Shown here: positions 36,847 through 46,191 of the stretch, one piece after another
How positions within the stretch are numbered: position 1 is the stretch's first letter
How the letters are laid out: each line of letters opens with the position of its first letter
Program-made: the position numbers and the translations under genes
Source of the DNA: Oceaniferula marina
GTDB lineage: Bacteria > Verrucomicrobiota > Verrucomicrobiia > Verrucomicrobiales > Akkermansiaceae
Length of the DNA stretch: 64,000 nucleotides
Direction: 5' to 3'
NCBI RefSeq assembly: GCF_013391475.1
Contig: NZ_JACBAZ010000009.1
Coordinates: 1-64,000, forward strand
Notes under the pieces: generated by a model
Told to the model about the DNA's origin: nothing
The model's input: only the letters and a program-made list of their open reading frames with translations
Database searches by the model: none

Positions 36847-38241
36847 CTATGACGAGGGACACGCAATCAGGTCAAGCGCGGAATCAGCCCCCATCCGCAT
36901 TGCCCGGTGCATGTTCGGGTAGGTAAATCCCCCCTGACGTCCACAGGATCGTAGATTGGAGAACTGCTCAAGGTACTCCTGAACGAGCTGCAAATTTGAT
37001 TCAAAACCTTTGGTGAACACCGGGTATCCATAGGGTGATCGTAATAGGTGACACTCAACCACCTCATCAGGCTGGCAGAGTTCCTCTGCCGCGAGATCCT
37101 CCAACACCTGCTGATAAAAGCCCTCTTCCCCCGACCACTTGGCATCACCCATTTCGCAGGTTGTTTCCACAATCAACACCGTGTGTCCATCAGGGGTAAC
37201 ACGAAGCCCCGCATTCGCAGGCTCTCCTACCCGGTGAAACACACAATCACGGTAATAAGTGTATAGAGCCTCCATGCAACGACGCTTCTTGACGAGTAAT
37301 CCATAAATGGCAATCGGCTTGTAGCGAAGCCGTGCCACCGACTGACTCACATCCGCCGGAACACCCGCCCCTATCGCCCGAAGCAAGGTGGGCAAGGGAA
37401 GGGTGGACAAACAGTGGCTGCAAGCAAGCTCGTGCCTCACCCCATCGGCATCCAGCCAAGCCACGGCCTCAACCATGTCCTTACGGAGGTGCAGCTCCGA
37501 AACCTCTGCCTGCAAATGCAATGTCCCCCCTAATCGCTCGACTTCCCCGGCCAGACATCTGGGCAACGTTTCAGCTCCACTCGCTGAATAATGTAAAGTT
37601 TCAAAGCGCAAGGCTCCTTCCACGCTGGGCCGTGAGCGGGACAGACGTAATTTTTGCAGCAGGTTTTTTACCACGTCAACCGCAGACAGGCGCGGCATTT
37701 TACTCCGAATAAATTCAGCGGACAGCTCGCGCGGATGGATCTCCCAGTAGCGGTGGGTGAAGTCTTCAAAGAAAAATTCATACAAAGGCACGCCATACAG
37801 GGAGATCAGCGCCTCCTCGGCATCCTGATCGTCTCTGGGGCCGATGCGACTCCTCAACTCCGCAAAAAACAAACCAAGCAAACAACGGGCAAGCGTCCAT
37901 GGTGGAATCCCTCGCAAAATATCCCGACCACGAAGCGGGTAATGGTAATGCGAACCGGCCCACTTGATGCGAGCGTCCAGCGGAACCTCAATCCGCTCGT
38001 CCCCCATCGCAGCAGCACAATCGTCAAAGATCTCCTGATCAAAGGCATGCAGCATATGCACGCCAAGGTCATAGTGGTTCCCTGCACGCTGATGTCCTGC
38101 TGCCAAGCCCCCGGGGACCGATTCCTTTTCTATCACAGTCACCTGATAGCCACGGCGGAGTAAGGTTAAGGCCGCGTATAAACCACACACCCCGGCCCCC
38201 AGGACCACCACCTGCTTTTCATTTACCTTCGTGGTATTCAT
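36847..38241 (-). CDS. FAD-dependent amine oxidase/protoporphyrinogen oxidase-like protein
   Basis: A flavoprotein of 464 residues. The dinucleotide-binding motif VLGAGVCGLYAALTL is at about 13-27, followed by the GG motif (VIEKESVPGGLAAG) typical of amine oxidases and UDP-galactopyranose mutase relatives. A short C-terminal FAD-binding segment contains NMHRAMRMGADSA. Start at 38241 overlaps the stop of the next upstream gene by 4 bases, so they are coupled; the frame to 38307 would add 22 residues. The reaction is likely oxidation or ring contraction of a nucleotide sugar, judging by the neighbouring rfbC. Confidence 0.85.
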   Translation of the reverse strand: MNTTKVNEKQVVVLGAGVCGLYAALTLLRRGYQVTVIEKESVPGGLAAGHQRAGNHYDLGVHMLHAFDQEIFDDCAAAMGDERIEVPLDARIKWAGSHYHYPLRGRDILRGIPPWTLARCLLGLFFAELRSRIGPRDDQDAEEALISLYGVPLYEFFFEDFTHRYWEIHPRELSAEFIRSKMPRLSAVDVVKNLLQKLRLSRSRPSVEGALRFETLHYSASGAETLPRCLAGEVERLGGTLHLQAEVSELHLRKDMVEAVAWLDADGVRHELACSHCLSTLPLPTLLRAIGAGVPADVSQSVARLRYKPIAIYGLLVKKRRCMEALYTYYRDCVFHRVGEPANAGLRVTPDGHTVLIVETTCEMGDAKWSGEEGFYQQVLEDLAAEELCQPDEVVECHLLRSPYGYPVFTKGFESNLQLVQEYLEQFSNLRSCGRQGGFTYPNMHRAMRMGADSALDLIACPSS

Positions 38242-39419
38242 AACTCTGCCTGTAGATGAGCGAGGCGGTCCCCCAAGTGACCGGATGGCATTTCCACATC
38301 CTCCCAATGCAAGGGTTCATCTTTTTGTAAACCCCTGGCCAAGATTGGCTTCTGCCCCCCGGGTTCACACTCCAACAAAGCGATCGGAACCCGCGCAGGA
38401 GAGCAACAGTCGATCATACCATAAAAAGCATCACCACCGATGGCATGTTCAATCTTCGTGCCGGCAGGTAAATCACATTTTGCCCGAGCGTAGACCTCGG
38501 TTACGCGTCCGGCCCAAGGCTGTAACACCGCGTCCTGTCCCAGCACCACCCTGGCAATGGCACCCGGGGTCTCCAAATGACACAAGTGGTAAGGCCGGTA
38601 AAACAAGTAATACGGTCCATCCCCGAGTTTATAATAACTCAGATAGGGGATCTGCACTTCATCCCCGCAGCGACCAATCACATACACCCCACCACCTGGT
38701 TCGGCCCCCAACAGGTAATCCACCACCCCCAGCGAAGGATATTTGGAAAAATCAAACAAATCCAATGCCTGCTCGACCCGTGAAGCTCTGGGGCCTGACA
38801 TCCCCTCTCTTACAGGAACATAACCCATGGCATTCGCTAGAACCGCCATCTCGATATTGAGCTTTGTCCCATCGGTATAAGCACAACACTGGATCGGGTT
38901 TAAATTTCGTTTGGCCGCCTCTCCCATCAAATCCTCAGCAGTCGCATATCGATTCAAAAAACCTTTGATGTTTCCCGCTTGCACAATATCAAATCCCCAC
39001 AACTCAATTTCATGAATCATCGATGCCAGCACCCCGTGTTGATCCCCAGCATCACTGGTCATCATCACACCTTGCTGATCTGACGCAGCCAACAACTCCG
39101 GTCCAAAAGCCAAATCAACTTCCGCATTCATCAATACCAGATGCGCCCGCTCCTCAATCGCACGCAAACAATAATCCAGTGCAGGCCCGATGGTATTCGT
39201 CGATTCCACAAAAGCATCAACCGGTTCCCGGTCAAACATCTGATCAACGGACACCCCGGCGCGACATGACGAATCAAATGAGGCCGCCATCTCGGCTGAT
39301 GCCAAGTCCGTATCCGCCACCCAGGACAAGTGCATGCCCGGAGTCCGGGCAATCTGCCTGGCAATCCCCATACCCATGCAACCCGCCCCGGCCAAACCGA
39401 CGCGGATCGGCTGCTTCAT
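38238..39419 (-). CDS. Dehydrogenase-like protein with SAF-type C-terminal domain
   Basis: A Rossmann-fold protein of 393 residues. The N-terminal motif GLAGAGCMGMGIAR at about 8-21 binds NAD(P). Residues about 105-175 (MNAEVDLAFGPELL, SDAGDQHGVLA) resemble homoserine-dehydrogenase-like oxidoreductases, and the C-terminal about 60 residues (GRVTEVYARAKCDLPAGTKI, EPGGQKPILARGL) look like an SAF domain. Starts at 39419 or 39449 are possible; the shorter one begins close to the Rossmann strand. It overlaps the FAD gene, so the two are coupled. Its product is presumably another sugar-type substrate. Confidence 0.82.
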   Translation of the reverse strand: MKQPIRVGLAGAGCMGMGIARQIARTPGMHLSWVADTDLASAEMAASFDSSCRAGVSVDQMFDREPVDAFVESTNTIGPALDYCLRAIEERAHLVLMNAEVDLAFGPELLAASDQQGVMMTSDAGDQHGVLASMIHEIELWGFDIVQAGNIKGFLNRYATAEDLMGEAAKRNLNPIQCCAYTDGTKLNIEMAVLANAMGYVPVREGMSGPRASRVEQALDLFDFSKYPSLGVVDYLLGAEPGGGVYVIGRCGDEVQIPYLSYYKLGDGPYYLFYRPYHLCHLETPGAIARVVLGQDAVLQPWAGRVTEVYARAKCDLPAGTKIEHAIGGDAFYGMIDCCSPARVPIALLECEPGGQKPILARGLQKDEPLHWEDVEMPSGHLGDRLAHLQAEL

Positions 39420-39465
39420 GCTCTCAAGTTGCCGTAATTGTCTGATCATCTAATCAAGCTTGAAA

Positions 39466-41334
39466 CTAGTCGACGAACTCGCGATGCCACAACTCAAGAA
39501 TCACCAATGACATGATTTTTTTCAACGGAAGAAACCCACCCGCATCCGCAGATTGTTTTAAGCCCTGCACGGCTCCCCAGGAAAAGTAGCCACGCTGCTT
39601 CACTGCCTGCTCCGACAAACAATCATCCACAAAGCCACGGAACAGCTCAGAGGAAGCATACGTTTCCAAGGGAAAATAAAAGGGCTGCTTCTGCCGCCGC
39701 GACACCAATTCCGGCAGCTTGCGTGCCGCCAGCTGCCGCCAAATCCACTTATCCTGACGCCCATGTAACTTCCAATCATTCGGTAAAGAAAAAGCCAACT
39801 CTATCAGCTCATGATCAAGAAAGGGCATACGATACTCCAGGGAATGGGCCATCGAATTTTTCTCCTGACGAATGATCGCCCAGTCCTGTAGCCAATCGGA
39901 AAATTGATACCGTAGGTGATCATCCAACAAATCACACTCACCCACCTGTCGGCGAACAGCACCTGTATCAGCGCGCTCCGCAAGCAACAAGTCACTGAGC
40001 TCGTCAGATTCAAACAACGATCTCAAATTTACACCTTTTTGCTCAACGGTAAGCGCATCGAAACCACGCAGGTATCGCACAACTTTCTGCCGTCCCTCCG
40101 ATCCGATGTCTGCGGGAAAGCGGGCGAGACGATTCAACACCCACGATGGAGCATAAGCCAAAACCCCAGCTGCGGTTTGACGCCCCAAGCCACCCAACCG
40201 ATCAGCGGCAAGCATCGTCGAATGAAATGAATACCCGGCAAACAATTCATCCGCACCTTCACCACCAATCGCGACCTTACAACCCATCGATGCCGTATGA
40301 GACGCCAAGCGATCAAATGCCAATACCAAGGCGTCACCCACTGGCCGTTCCATCTGCCTCACGACCCGTGGAAGCTCGACCAAATCACCAGCTGAGCACA
40401 ACACCCGCTCATGCGAAAACCCAAGAAACCCGGCAAAGGCCTCTGCATCGTCAGACTCATCACTGGCAGCACCAAAGCCGATCGAAACGGTCCTGACATC
40501 TCCACCTAACTCCTTAATATAAGAAGCTAACAACGATGAGTCCACTCCGGCGCTCAAATACGCAGCCACCGGCTCATCGCTCAACAAGGTGCGCTCCACC
40601 GCCCGCCTCGTCACCTGATCCAACAAATCCACGGCTTGCTCTGGTGTTCCGTCAAAACGTTCCGGCCCAGGAACACTCCACCACCTGCGCAGCCCACTAA
40701 CAGAACCGTCAGATAAAACCCGCATACAATGACCTGCAGGAAGCGTAAACACATCCTTAAAAAAAGTAAGGGGTTCCGGCACGTAACGTAGCCGAAGGTA
40801 ATCCTCCAACACCCCGGGGTGAGGCTCCCCCTTGACACCGGACGCGATCAGCCCCCGAATCTCGGATGCAAAGCGAAACATTCCATCCTGCTCACTGTAG
40901 TAAAGGGGCTTTTGACCACAACGATCCCGAGCAATAAACAAACAGTCCCTATCGGCATCATCAACAACCAAGGCAAACATGCCATTGAGGCGATCAAGCA
41001 TCCCCTCACCCCAAACCTGCCATGCCTGGGGTAACACCTCACAATCACAGGAGGTATGAAACACACAGCCCAACAATTCCAACTCCTCGCGCAATTCACG
41101 ATGGTTGTAGATTTCACCATTACAAACCACCCGAACCCTACCATCCGGACTGAACATCGGCTGATCACCATGCTGCCGATCAAGAATCGCCAAACGCCTG
41201 AAACCCAAATGCACCGCTCCATGATGATACTCACCTTCGCCGTCAGGACCGCGGTGCTGCATCGCCTGCCCCATCCGGGCAAGGAGTTCCTCGGCATCAC
41301 CAGCCGCCGTTACCAAACCAAAGATGGCACACAT
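39466..41334 (-). CDS. asnB: Asparagine synthase, glutamine-hydrolysing type
   Basis: An amidotransferase of 622 residues. The catalytic N-terminal Cys is residue 2 (MCAIFGLV), followed by the class II glutaminase motifs (MQHRGPDGEG and CNGEIYNH). The synthase domain holds the PP-loop SAGVDSSLLASY near 258-269, with the second motif VAIGGEGADELFAGY near 345. The family makes asparagine or transfers amide nitrogen to a cell-wall or polysaccharide substrate; in exosortase-associated exopolysaccharide loci AsnB-like proteins are common, and the neighbouring sugar genes fit such a role. Confidence is high for the family. Confidence 0.95.
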   Translation of the reverse strand: MCAIFGLVTAAGDAEELLARMGQAMQHRGPDGEGEYHHGAVHLGFRRLAILDRQHGDQPMFSPDGRVRVVCNGEIYNHRELREELELLGCVFHTSCDCEVLPQAWQVWGEGMLDRLNGMFALVVDDADRDCLFIARDRCGQKPLYYSEQDGMFRFASEIRGLIASGVKGEPHPGVLEDYLRLRYVPEPLTFFKDVFTLPAGHCMRVLSDGSVSGLRRWWSVPGPERFDGTPEQAVDLLDQVTRRAVERTLLSDEPVAAYLSAGVDSSLLASYIKELGGDVRTVSIGFGAASDESDDAEAFAGFLGFSHERVLCSAGDLVELPRVVRQMERPVGDALVLAFDRLASHTASMGCKVAIGGEGADELFAGYSFHSTMLAADRLGGLGRQTAAGVLAYAPSWVLNRLARFPADIGSEGRQKVVRYLRGFDALTVEQKGVNLRSLFESDELSDLLLAERADTGAVRRQVGECDLLDDHLRYQFSDWLQDWAIIRQEKNSMAHSLEYRMPFLDHELIELAFSLPNDWKLHGRQDKWIWRQLAARKLPELVSRRQKQPFYFPLETYASSELFRGFVDDCLSEQAVKQRGYFSWGAVQGLKQSADAGGFLPLKKIMSLVILELWHREFVD

Positions 41335-41340
41335 AACAAA

Positions 41341-42825
41341 TCAGGGAGACTCTGGCGGGTCGGCATACAACCACCTTTCTGATACCAAGGCATCAATCAG
41401 CACTCCGCGTTTCGATTCATCATCGCGCAAAAAACGCAGACTCAAAATCATCGCTTCCGGTTTTTCCTCTTCAAGCTCCGGTTCTGCGTCCAAACTCAAA
41501 TCAATATCAATCGCGGCAAGCAGATCCTCCTCATCCTCTTCGGTATCCTCCTCATCCGTCTCGCTTTCACCCATCAGTTTCTGATCTTCGGTCTTGCCGG
41601 CCAGACGCATCAGAAAGGACTCCATCCGCTCTTCAAGATCTGACCCCCGTTCGATATAACCAAACAAATAATCATCCGAACCCAAAGACGTCAGTTTATA
41701 ACATTGATAACGGGTGCGGTCACGAAAAGCGTGAGTGTAAAAATCATCCTTCTGCACCCGGACCCGCATATGCATCGGAGTCAGCGGCCGCTTTTTTACA
41801 TATTCCTTCCACGCCATCGGCTGGTAAATCACCTCACTTTCCCAATCGACCAAAAACCGGGCAGGGGCCACTTGCTCTAGAAACAAATGCCTCGGTTTCC
41901 CCTTCTCAACCACTGCCTGAACATACACAAACGGCCGCTTCCCAAAGCTCACCGAACGAATCCGCTCAAAGCGGTCAAAGCGTGTCCTCCACCGCTTATG
42001 GGTCCGATAATAATCGCGCATCAGTGGCCCAACCCGATCCGGATGCCTGACCCAGGGTAGCATCGCATCCACACTGCCAGCTGCCAAATACGAGGTCACA
42101 CACTCCTGCATGGCTTCAAGCGTCTCACGGGCCTCCAGATCGTCTTGTTCCTTGGCGAGGGCAATGGCATGTTTGGCGGCATTGCTTTGCTCTGGCGACG
42201 TCTCCGCCTGGAACACACCATACACAGCCCATATCCCGACCGCACAGATAGCGATTCCCAACAACACAAACCATCCCATCGGAACCACAAACCGTTGCTC
42301 CTCCCAGCGATCTTCCACATCATCACTGAGCATCTCCTCTTTGTCCAAAATTTGAGAGAGATTTGGCTTCGGGGCGCTCAGCTTGAGATTTTTCAATCGC
42401 TCTGAGCGCTGTTGCTGCTCACGAGTGCCCTCAGCCCGCAGGCTCTTGTTTCCCTTTTTCTTTTTTGAGGGAACCTGTCGGGTCACCAGCTTTTCAGGAT
42501 CTGTCCCTGATTTCTCATCAGCGCCCTTTGAAGAAAAGGCACCCATCATCCATGCCAGATGACCAACCTTCTTAGCCGGGCTAGGCTCAACAACCTCCGA
42601 TTCGCCCTCATCCTCTTCTTCGTCTGCCCGGATCTGGGCCAGAATTTCCTCTTTCTCCTCTTCTTTGAGGTTTTTGTAAAACTTTCCCTTTTTTAAATAG
42701 CGCGACACCTGATCCTCATCACTCAACTCCTCGCTCTGAGGTTCATCATAATCCTCCGGCAAATCCTGAACCGGCCTTTCATAGTCCAGTGACGTTTTTT
42801 TGGGGAGTTTGATGATTTTTCTCAT
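41341..42825 (-). CDS. Unrecognised membrane protein with long acidic cytoplasmic region
   Basis: A protein of 494 residues. The first about 180 residues are highly charged, with Lys/Glu/Asp blocks (KEEEKEEILAQIRADEEEDEG) that can form helices. A single membrane helix is seen at about 183-203 (VPMGWFVLLGIAICAVGIWAVY). The outer part (about 210-400) is soluble, and an acidic insert (about 405-440) precedes a final short strand. I do not recognise the family. Its stop lies 6 bases before the asnB start; both genes may form one transcript with the cluster downstream. Confidence 0.65.
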   Translation of the reverse strand: MRKIIKLPKKTSLDYERPVQDLPEDYDEPQSEELSDEDQVSRYLKKGKFYKNLKEEEKEEILAQIRADEEEDEGESEVVEPSPAKKVGHLAWMMGAFSSKGADEKSGTDPEKLVTRQVPSKKKKGNKSLRAEGTREQQQRSERLKNLKLSAPKPNLSQILDKEEMLSDDVEDRWEEQRFVVPMGWFVLLGIAICAVGIWAVYGVFQAETSPEQSNAAKHAIALAKEQDDLEARETLEAMQECVTSYLAAGSVDAMLPWVRHPDRVGPLMRDYYRTHKRWRTRFDRFERIRSVSFGKRPFVYVQAVVEKGKPRHLFLEQVAPARFLVDWESEVIYQPMAWKEYVKKRPLTPMHMRVRVQKDDFYTHAFRDRTRYQCYKLTSLGSDDYLFGYIERGSDLEERMESFLMRLAGKTEDQKLMGESETDEEDTEEDEEDLLAAIDIDLSLDAEPELEEEKPEAMILSLRFLRDDESKRGVLIDALVSERWLYADPPESP

Positions 42826-43036
42826 AGTCCTTTACAATGGGACATCACTTCAGATGAAAAACACAAGATGTTCACCTTATGTCTCACCCCAAATCGTCCT
42901 GTCCTATTAATGCAGAGATGTTTCTGCGGATTCAAGTTCAAATCCAAAAAGCCCGTAAAGAGCAAGCGCAGCGAGAAAAGAGGTTTCGTCAGAAAAAAGG
43001 CCTTGGGTTTTCACCACGCCTCATCTCCAGCCATGA

Positions 43037-43819
43037 TCAAACCCTCAAGTCCAGCCACTGCTGCATGGTTTCAGCCGGATTATTGGCCCGCATCAGGGTT
43101 TCACCGACCAGAATGGCATTCGCTCCGGCTTCGAGCACCCGAACACAATCCCGGGCATCCTTGATCCCGGATTCACTCACCAGGAGAACATCCTCCCCAG
43201 CCTCATCCGCCAGACGCTCCGTGGTTGCCAGATCGGTTTTGAATGTCTTCAGGTTGCGATTGTTAATCCCAATCAAATCCGCCCCCAAATCGAGCGCCCG
43301 CTCCATCTCCGCCAAGTCGTGCACCTCAACCAGAACATCCAACTGAAAATCGCGGGCCGCCTGATACAAGCGATGCAAAGCCTCATCATCCAGAGCTGCA
43401 ACAATCAACAGGATCGCATCCGCCCCGGCAATGATCGCTTCATAAATCTGCACCTCGTGCCGGATGAAATCCTTCCGTAACAATGGAATATTGGAAATCG
43501 GAGAAATCTTGGTCAGATCCGACAACGAACCTTTGAAATAGTTTTGGTCCGTCAAGACGGACATACAGCTGGCCCCGCCGTCAAGATACATCCGAGCCTG
43601 TTTCAGAGGATCAAAATGGGGGTCAATCACTCCGGCCGACGGCGATGCATGTTTGACTTCGGCAATAATCCCCAAACGATCCGGACCGCGGTCCAGCGCA
43701 GCCCGAAAGCCTCCGAAGTCGTTTCGTTCAAGCGCTGCGGCTCGGTATTTCTCCAGTTGAGGCAAAACCGCCTCCACCTCACGAAGCTTCTGCTCCATAA
43801 TCTCGCTGAGAATGTCCAT
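43037..43819 (-). CDS. trpC: Indole-3-glycerol-phosphate synthase
   Basis: A TIM-barrel enzyme of 260 residues that makes indole-3-glycerol phosphate in tryptophan synthesis. Family motifs are visible: AEVKHASPSAGVI with the conserved Lys and substrate-binding residues (near 56), VLTDQNYFKGSLSDL, LLRKDFI with the Lys-Asp pair (near 110), and LIGINNRNLKTF and LVSESGI further on. The start at 43819 (MDILSEIM) matches the usual N-terminus; a longer frame to 43882 adds 21 residues. No other trp genes are adjacent. Confidence 0.93.
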   Translation of the reverse strand: MDILSEIMEQKLREVEAVLPQLEKYRAAALERNDFGGFRAALDRGPDRLGIIAEVKHASPSAGVIDPHFDPLKQARMYLDGGASCMSVLTDQNYFKGSLSDLTKISPISNIPLLRKDFIRHEVQIYEAIIAGADAILLIVAALDDEALHRLYQAARDFQLDVLVEVHDLAEMERALDLGADLIGINNRNLKTFKTDLATTERLADEAGEDVLLVSESGIKDARDCVRVLEAGANAILVGETLMRANNPAETMQQWLDLRV

Positions 43820-43964
43820 GCGCAGCTTTGTAATGCGGGTCCTCGAAGATTCAAGTTTCAATTGCGTCAGACACGCAACCACCGAATATTGAGCCAGCCA
43901 CAGGCCTGCACCTCGGCAAAGACCGACATAATCTGGAAAAGCTCAACTTTTTTCCAAAAAAACC

Positions 43965-43992
43965 TTGCCTGCAACCGATCTCCGTGTAAATA
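43965..43992 (+). promoter_or_regulatory. Probable promoter of tRNA-Gly
   Basis: TTGCCT (43965-43970) and TAAATA (43987-43992), separated by 16 bp, resemble -35 and -10 elements. They lie about 63 bases before the tRNA 5' end, which fits a short precursor leader. Confidence 0.45.
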
Positions 43993-44054
43993 AGCCCCCG
44001 CGCAAGCGAGGCACCAACCTCAATCGAGGGCCAAGCGAACGCAATACACCAATC

Positions 44055-44129
44055 GCGGGTGTAGCTCAGTGGTAGAGCGCGACCTTGCCAAGGTCGATGT
44101 CGACGGTTCGAATCCGTTCACCCGCTCCA
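44055..44129 (+). tRNA. tRNA-Gly (anticodon GCC)
   Basis: The acceptor stem is GCGGGTG/CACCCGC, the D-arm contains TAGCTCAGTGGTAGAGC, and the anticodon stem CGACC/GGTCG encloses the loop TTGCCAA with anticodon GCC. The T-arm is GACGG-TTCGAAT-CCGTT. The 3' CCA is encoded at 44127-44129. A terminator follows at once. Its 3' end is repeated downstream as an attachment-type site. Confidence 0.98.
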
Positions 44130-44176
44130 GCTTTCATAAAGCCCGGATAACTTCATAATGTTGTCCGGGCTTTTTT
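44111..44176 (+). repeat. Left direct repeat of the island (attachment-type site)
   Basis: The tRNA 3' end from AATCCGTTCACCCGCTCCA plus its terminator. A near-identical copy lies at 46476-46541, with differences only in a few bases (CTTTCATAA versus CTTTTATAA and the last T-tract base). Confidence 0.9.
44138..44176 (+). terminator. Terminator of tRNA-Gly, copy 1
   Basis: AAGCCCGGATAAC and GTTGTCCGGGCTT form a hairpin followed by TTTT. The same sequence recurs at 46503-46540, with the tRNA 3' end in front of it. Confidence 0.9.
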
Positions 44177-44303
44177 GCGTCCAGACACAGAGGATGAGAA
44201 CACCGTTCGAGTGCACGACGCAGTGCCGTGCGCCACGGCATCCTGGCGCCCCAAGATTCCATCGGAATCTTGCACCTTCGCACAGCCTGAGCGAAGCGAA
44301 GGC

Positions 44304-44322
44304 AATCCGTTCACCCGCTCCA
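44304..44322 (+). repeat. Extra tRNA-Gly 3'-end copy
   Basis: AATCCGTTCACCCGCTCCA at 44304-44322 repeats the tRNA 3' end once more. It is preceded by GCGAAGCGAAGGC (44291-44303), which is also present before the right repeat at 46463-46475. So the 32-bp unit 44291-44322 recurs at 46463-46494. Confidence 0.9.
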
Positions 44323-44711
44323 TTGATTTTCAAGGGCTTAGGAGAAATCCTAAGCCCTTCTTCGTGTCTAGGTGTCGCAATTCCAGGGTCTACACCAAAG
44401 TTTGGGGACAAGGCATTTTTTTCAATCGTTAAGGAGTTGGGTTAAGCGCAGCTGTCATGGAGCAACACGGGTGGCGAAGCCACTGGCGCGGGCCAGCCCT
44501 TGACAGCAAGCGCACGGCGATAGGGTCATCGTAAATAAGGGTCGGGTGCTTCTGCGAACCGAGGGTTCCAAAAAGGGTCAAAAAAGACCTCAACTGGGGA
44601 CGACCATGAACGTGACACTCATGAGCGTAAATACCGCTCCAGGGGGAAATGATGGCGCTGCATCGAGGATAGCTGACCCTCAGATGCTCCCCGTTTGACG
44701 CTCCCGCGACT
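44323..44711. other. Island interval without a recognised gene
   Basis: A hairpin, GGGCTTAGG...CCTAAGCCC, lies at about 44335-44358 just after the second tRNA 3'-end copy. Then about 290 bases downstream of hipA (44430-44711) hold no supported coding frame: a 100-codon minus-strand frame exists but has no domain or coding-like pattern. The segment is GC-rich and contains several short inverted repeats. Confidence 0.4.
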
Positions 44712-45962
44712 TCAGGAAAGTGATGAAACAAGACGCCTGGCCTTAGCTACCGTAGCCTTGGAGATCTCCTGTTGTATCGGGTCATCGACCACTTGAGCGG
44801 CGAGTAGCTTGCTCAGTTTCTCGGCAAAACGGAGCGTGCGTTTTTGAGCTGCATTTTCGGAAACTTTGGCCGCTTGCCACAAAGTTTGCCAGTGTCGTAG
44901 CCTAAGCTGATGCGATGCATATCTGCTGCCGATTTTCATCGCCATATTGGGTGATAATTCAGGGTAATGGCTGGTCGATACCAGATCATACAAAGGGGCC
45001 AAACGGGCGGTATGCCGCCCGGATTTTGACTCATAAAGAAAAGAGAAATTCTTACCGTGGGCATCGTTATTACCGATCAGGAAATTAAAGGTCACGGCAT
45101 CGAGCAGATTCAAAATATCCGGTGCGGGAGTGCTGGAAACCTCCCTGACCAAATCGAAACATTGTGCCAGTGACGGGCCTCCCTCATTTTGATATTTCAT
45201 GTGAGGAGGCAGTCCAAGGGCCTGACAGCAATCCTCCTGATGTAATCGGATCAGTTGGCCTCCTTGATCTGTGTGGCGGTCGTATCGCTCCGCCAATAAA
45301 TATTCAATATCCTCACACTGACCGATAGAAACCTTGGCAGTGGGCAGGCCCGCCATGGCGGCAAGCTCCATGCAAAATGCCTCATTTTGCACCAAGCCTT
45401 CGAATCTCGCCCCCCCTAGACTGGCTGGCTTCAAAATATGGGTGCTGGGAGCATTATGAAGAGGAAGGGAAATTTTCCCATTCTCGACATAGACGGCGAG
45501 TTTGTTTTGCGCTCCGGCAAGGGAAAGCCTGATATCCTTGCTTCCCGCCATCAGGGGCCGATGAGGTAACTCTCGGAGGATTTCGGCAAGCTCCGCTTCA
45601 CCAAGGAGACGGTATTCGGGCTTGCTCACTGGCAAGGTCAATCCGGCAGGAATAAAAGTCACGGCTCCAGCGCACTCTCCACCGATTTGCTCCAGTAGAG
45701 CAAAATCGTTGCGGGCACTGATGCCTAAAATGGAAGCGATAATCTCACGATTTTGCTCTTCAGGTAACACTCCGGCAAAAAAGCCCTGACATTCCTTTCC
45801 CTGATAACGCTCTGCCCGAAGTGGCAGGGAGTGGGAAAGCGGCACGCTGTTCGGTTGGTTCAGCCATGACGGGTCATAGGCAAAGGAAATCCTCCCATGC
45901 TTGTCCTGTTCTAGCTGACCCGCAAGCGAGTCATGAAGGTAAACATCAAGTTGTTTGCTCAT
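44712..45962 (-). CDS. hipA: HipA-type serine/threonine kinase toxin
   Basis: A kinase toxin of 416 residues (E. coli HipA is about 440). The N-terminal lobe runs to about 110; Ser147 in LSLAGAQNK is the counterpart of the autophosphorylated Ser150 of the E. coli protein. LLAERYDRH near 222-230 and NFLIGNNDAHGKNFS near 293-307 give the catalytic Asp300, and APLYDLVST near 322-330 gives the metal-binding Asp326. HipA kinases phosphorylate aminoacyl-tRNA synthetases such as GltX, stop translation and favour persistence. The gene follows hipB by 2 bases, so it is coupled to it. All key residues appear intact. Confidence 0.93.
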   Translation of the reverse strand: MSKQLDVYLHDSLAGQLEQDKHGRISFAYDPSWLNQPNSVPLSHSLPLRAERYQGKECQGFFAGVLPEEQNREIIASILGISARNDFALLEQIGGECAGAVTFIPAGLTLPVSKPEYRLLGEAELAEILRELPHRPLMAGSKDIRLSLAGAQNKLAVYVENGKISLPLHNAPSTHILKPASLGGARFEGLVQNEAFCMELAAMAGLPTAKVSIGQCEDIEYLLAERYDRHTDQGGQLIRLHQEDCCQALGLPPHMKYQNEGGPSLAQCFDLVREVSSTPAPDILNLLDAVTFNFLIGNNDAHGKNFSFLYESKSGRHTARLAPLYDLVSTSHYPELSPNMAMKIGSRYASHQLRLRHWQTLWQAAKVSENAAQKRTLRFAEKLSKLLAAQVVDDPIQQEISKATVAKARRLVSSLS

Positions 45963-45964
45963 GG

Positions 45965-46177
45965 TTAGTGGCTTTCCGTGGGAAGTGTAAGATCAATGTG
46001 AATGCCCAGTGCGCTCAAAACCGATAGGGTTTTTCCAAGGTGACAACTAGGCTTGCCATTCTCTAGATCAGAAATAAATCGTGTTGCCGTGCCCGATGCC
46101 AGGGCGAGGTCAGACTGAGTAAGTTTAAGAGCTTTCCGGGTTTTCCGAATCACTTGGCCGATATCTTCAGGTTTCAT
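45965..46177 (-). CDS. hipB: HipB-type antitoxin, HTH DNA-binding protein
   Basis: A small DNA-binding protein of 70 residues made almost entirely of an HTH_XRE domain: IGQVIRKTRKALKLTQSDLA, then LASGTATRFISDLENGKPSC. It would bind HipA, neutralise it and repress the hipBA promoter. Three palindromes upstream at 46192-46309 are the expected operators. The ATG at 46177 is preceded by GAGATAACC. The C-terminal tail after the HTH is short (LTLPTESH). Confidence 0.92.
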   Translation of the reverse strand: MKPEDIGQVIRKTRKALKLTQSDLALASGTATRFISDLENGKPSCHLGKTLSVLSALGIHIDLTLPTESH

Positions 46178-46191
46178 GGTTATCTCGTTTT

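Noticed and set aside
38231-38860. Long plus-strand frame opposite the SAF oxidoreductase
   Set aside because: It is the antisense shadow of a clear enzyme gene, Pro/His-rich as expected from the opposite strand of GC-rich coding DNA.
44429-44731. 100-codon minus-strand frame in the island
   Set aside because: No domain, no signal peptide, runs into the hipA 3' end, and composition is not coding-like.
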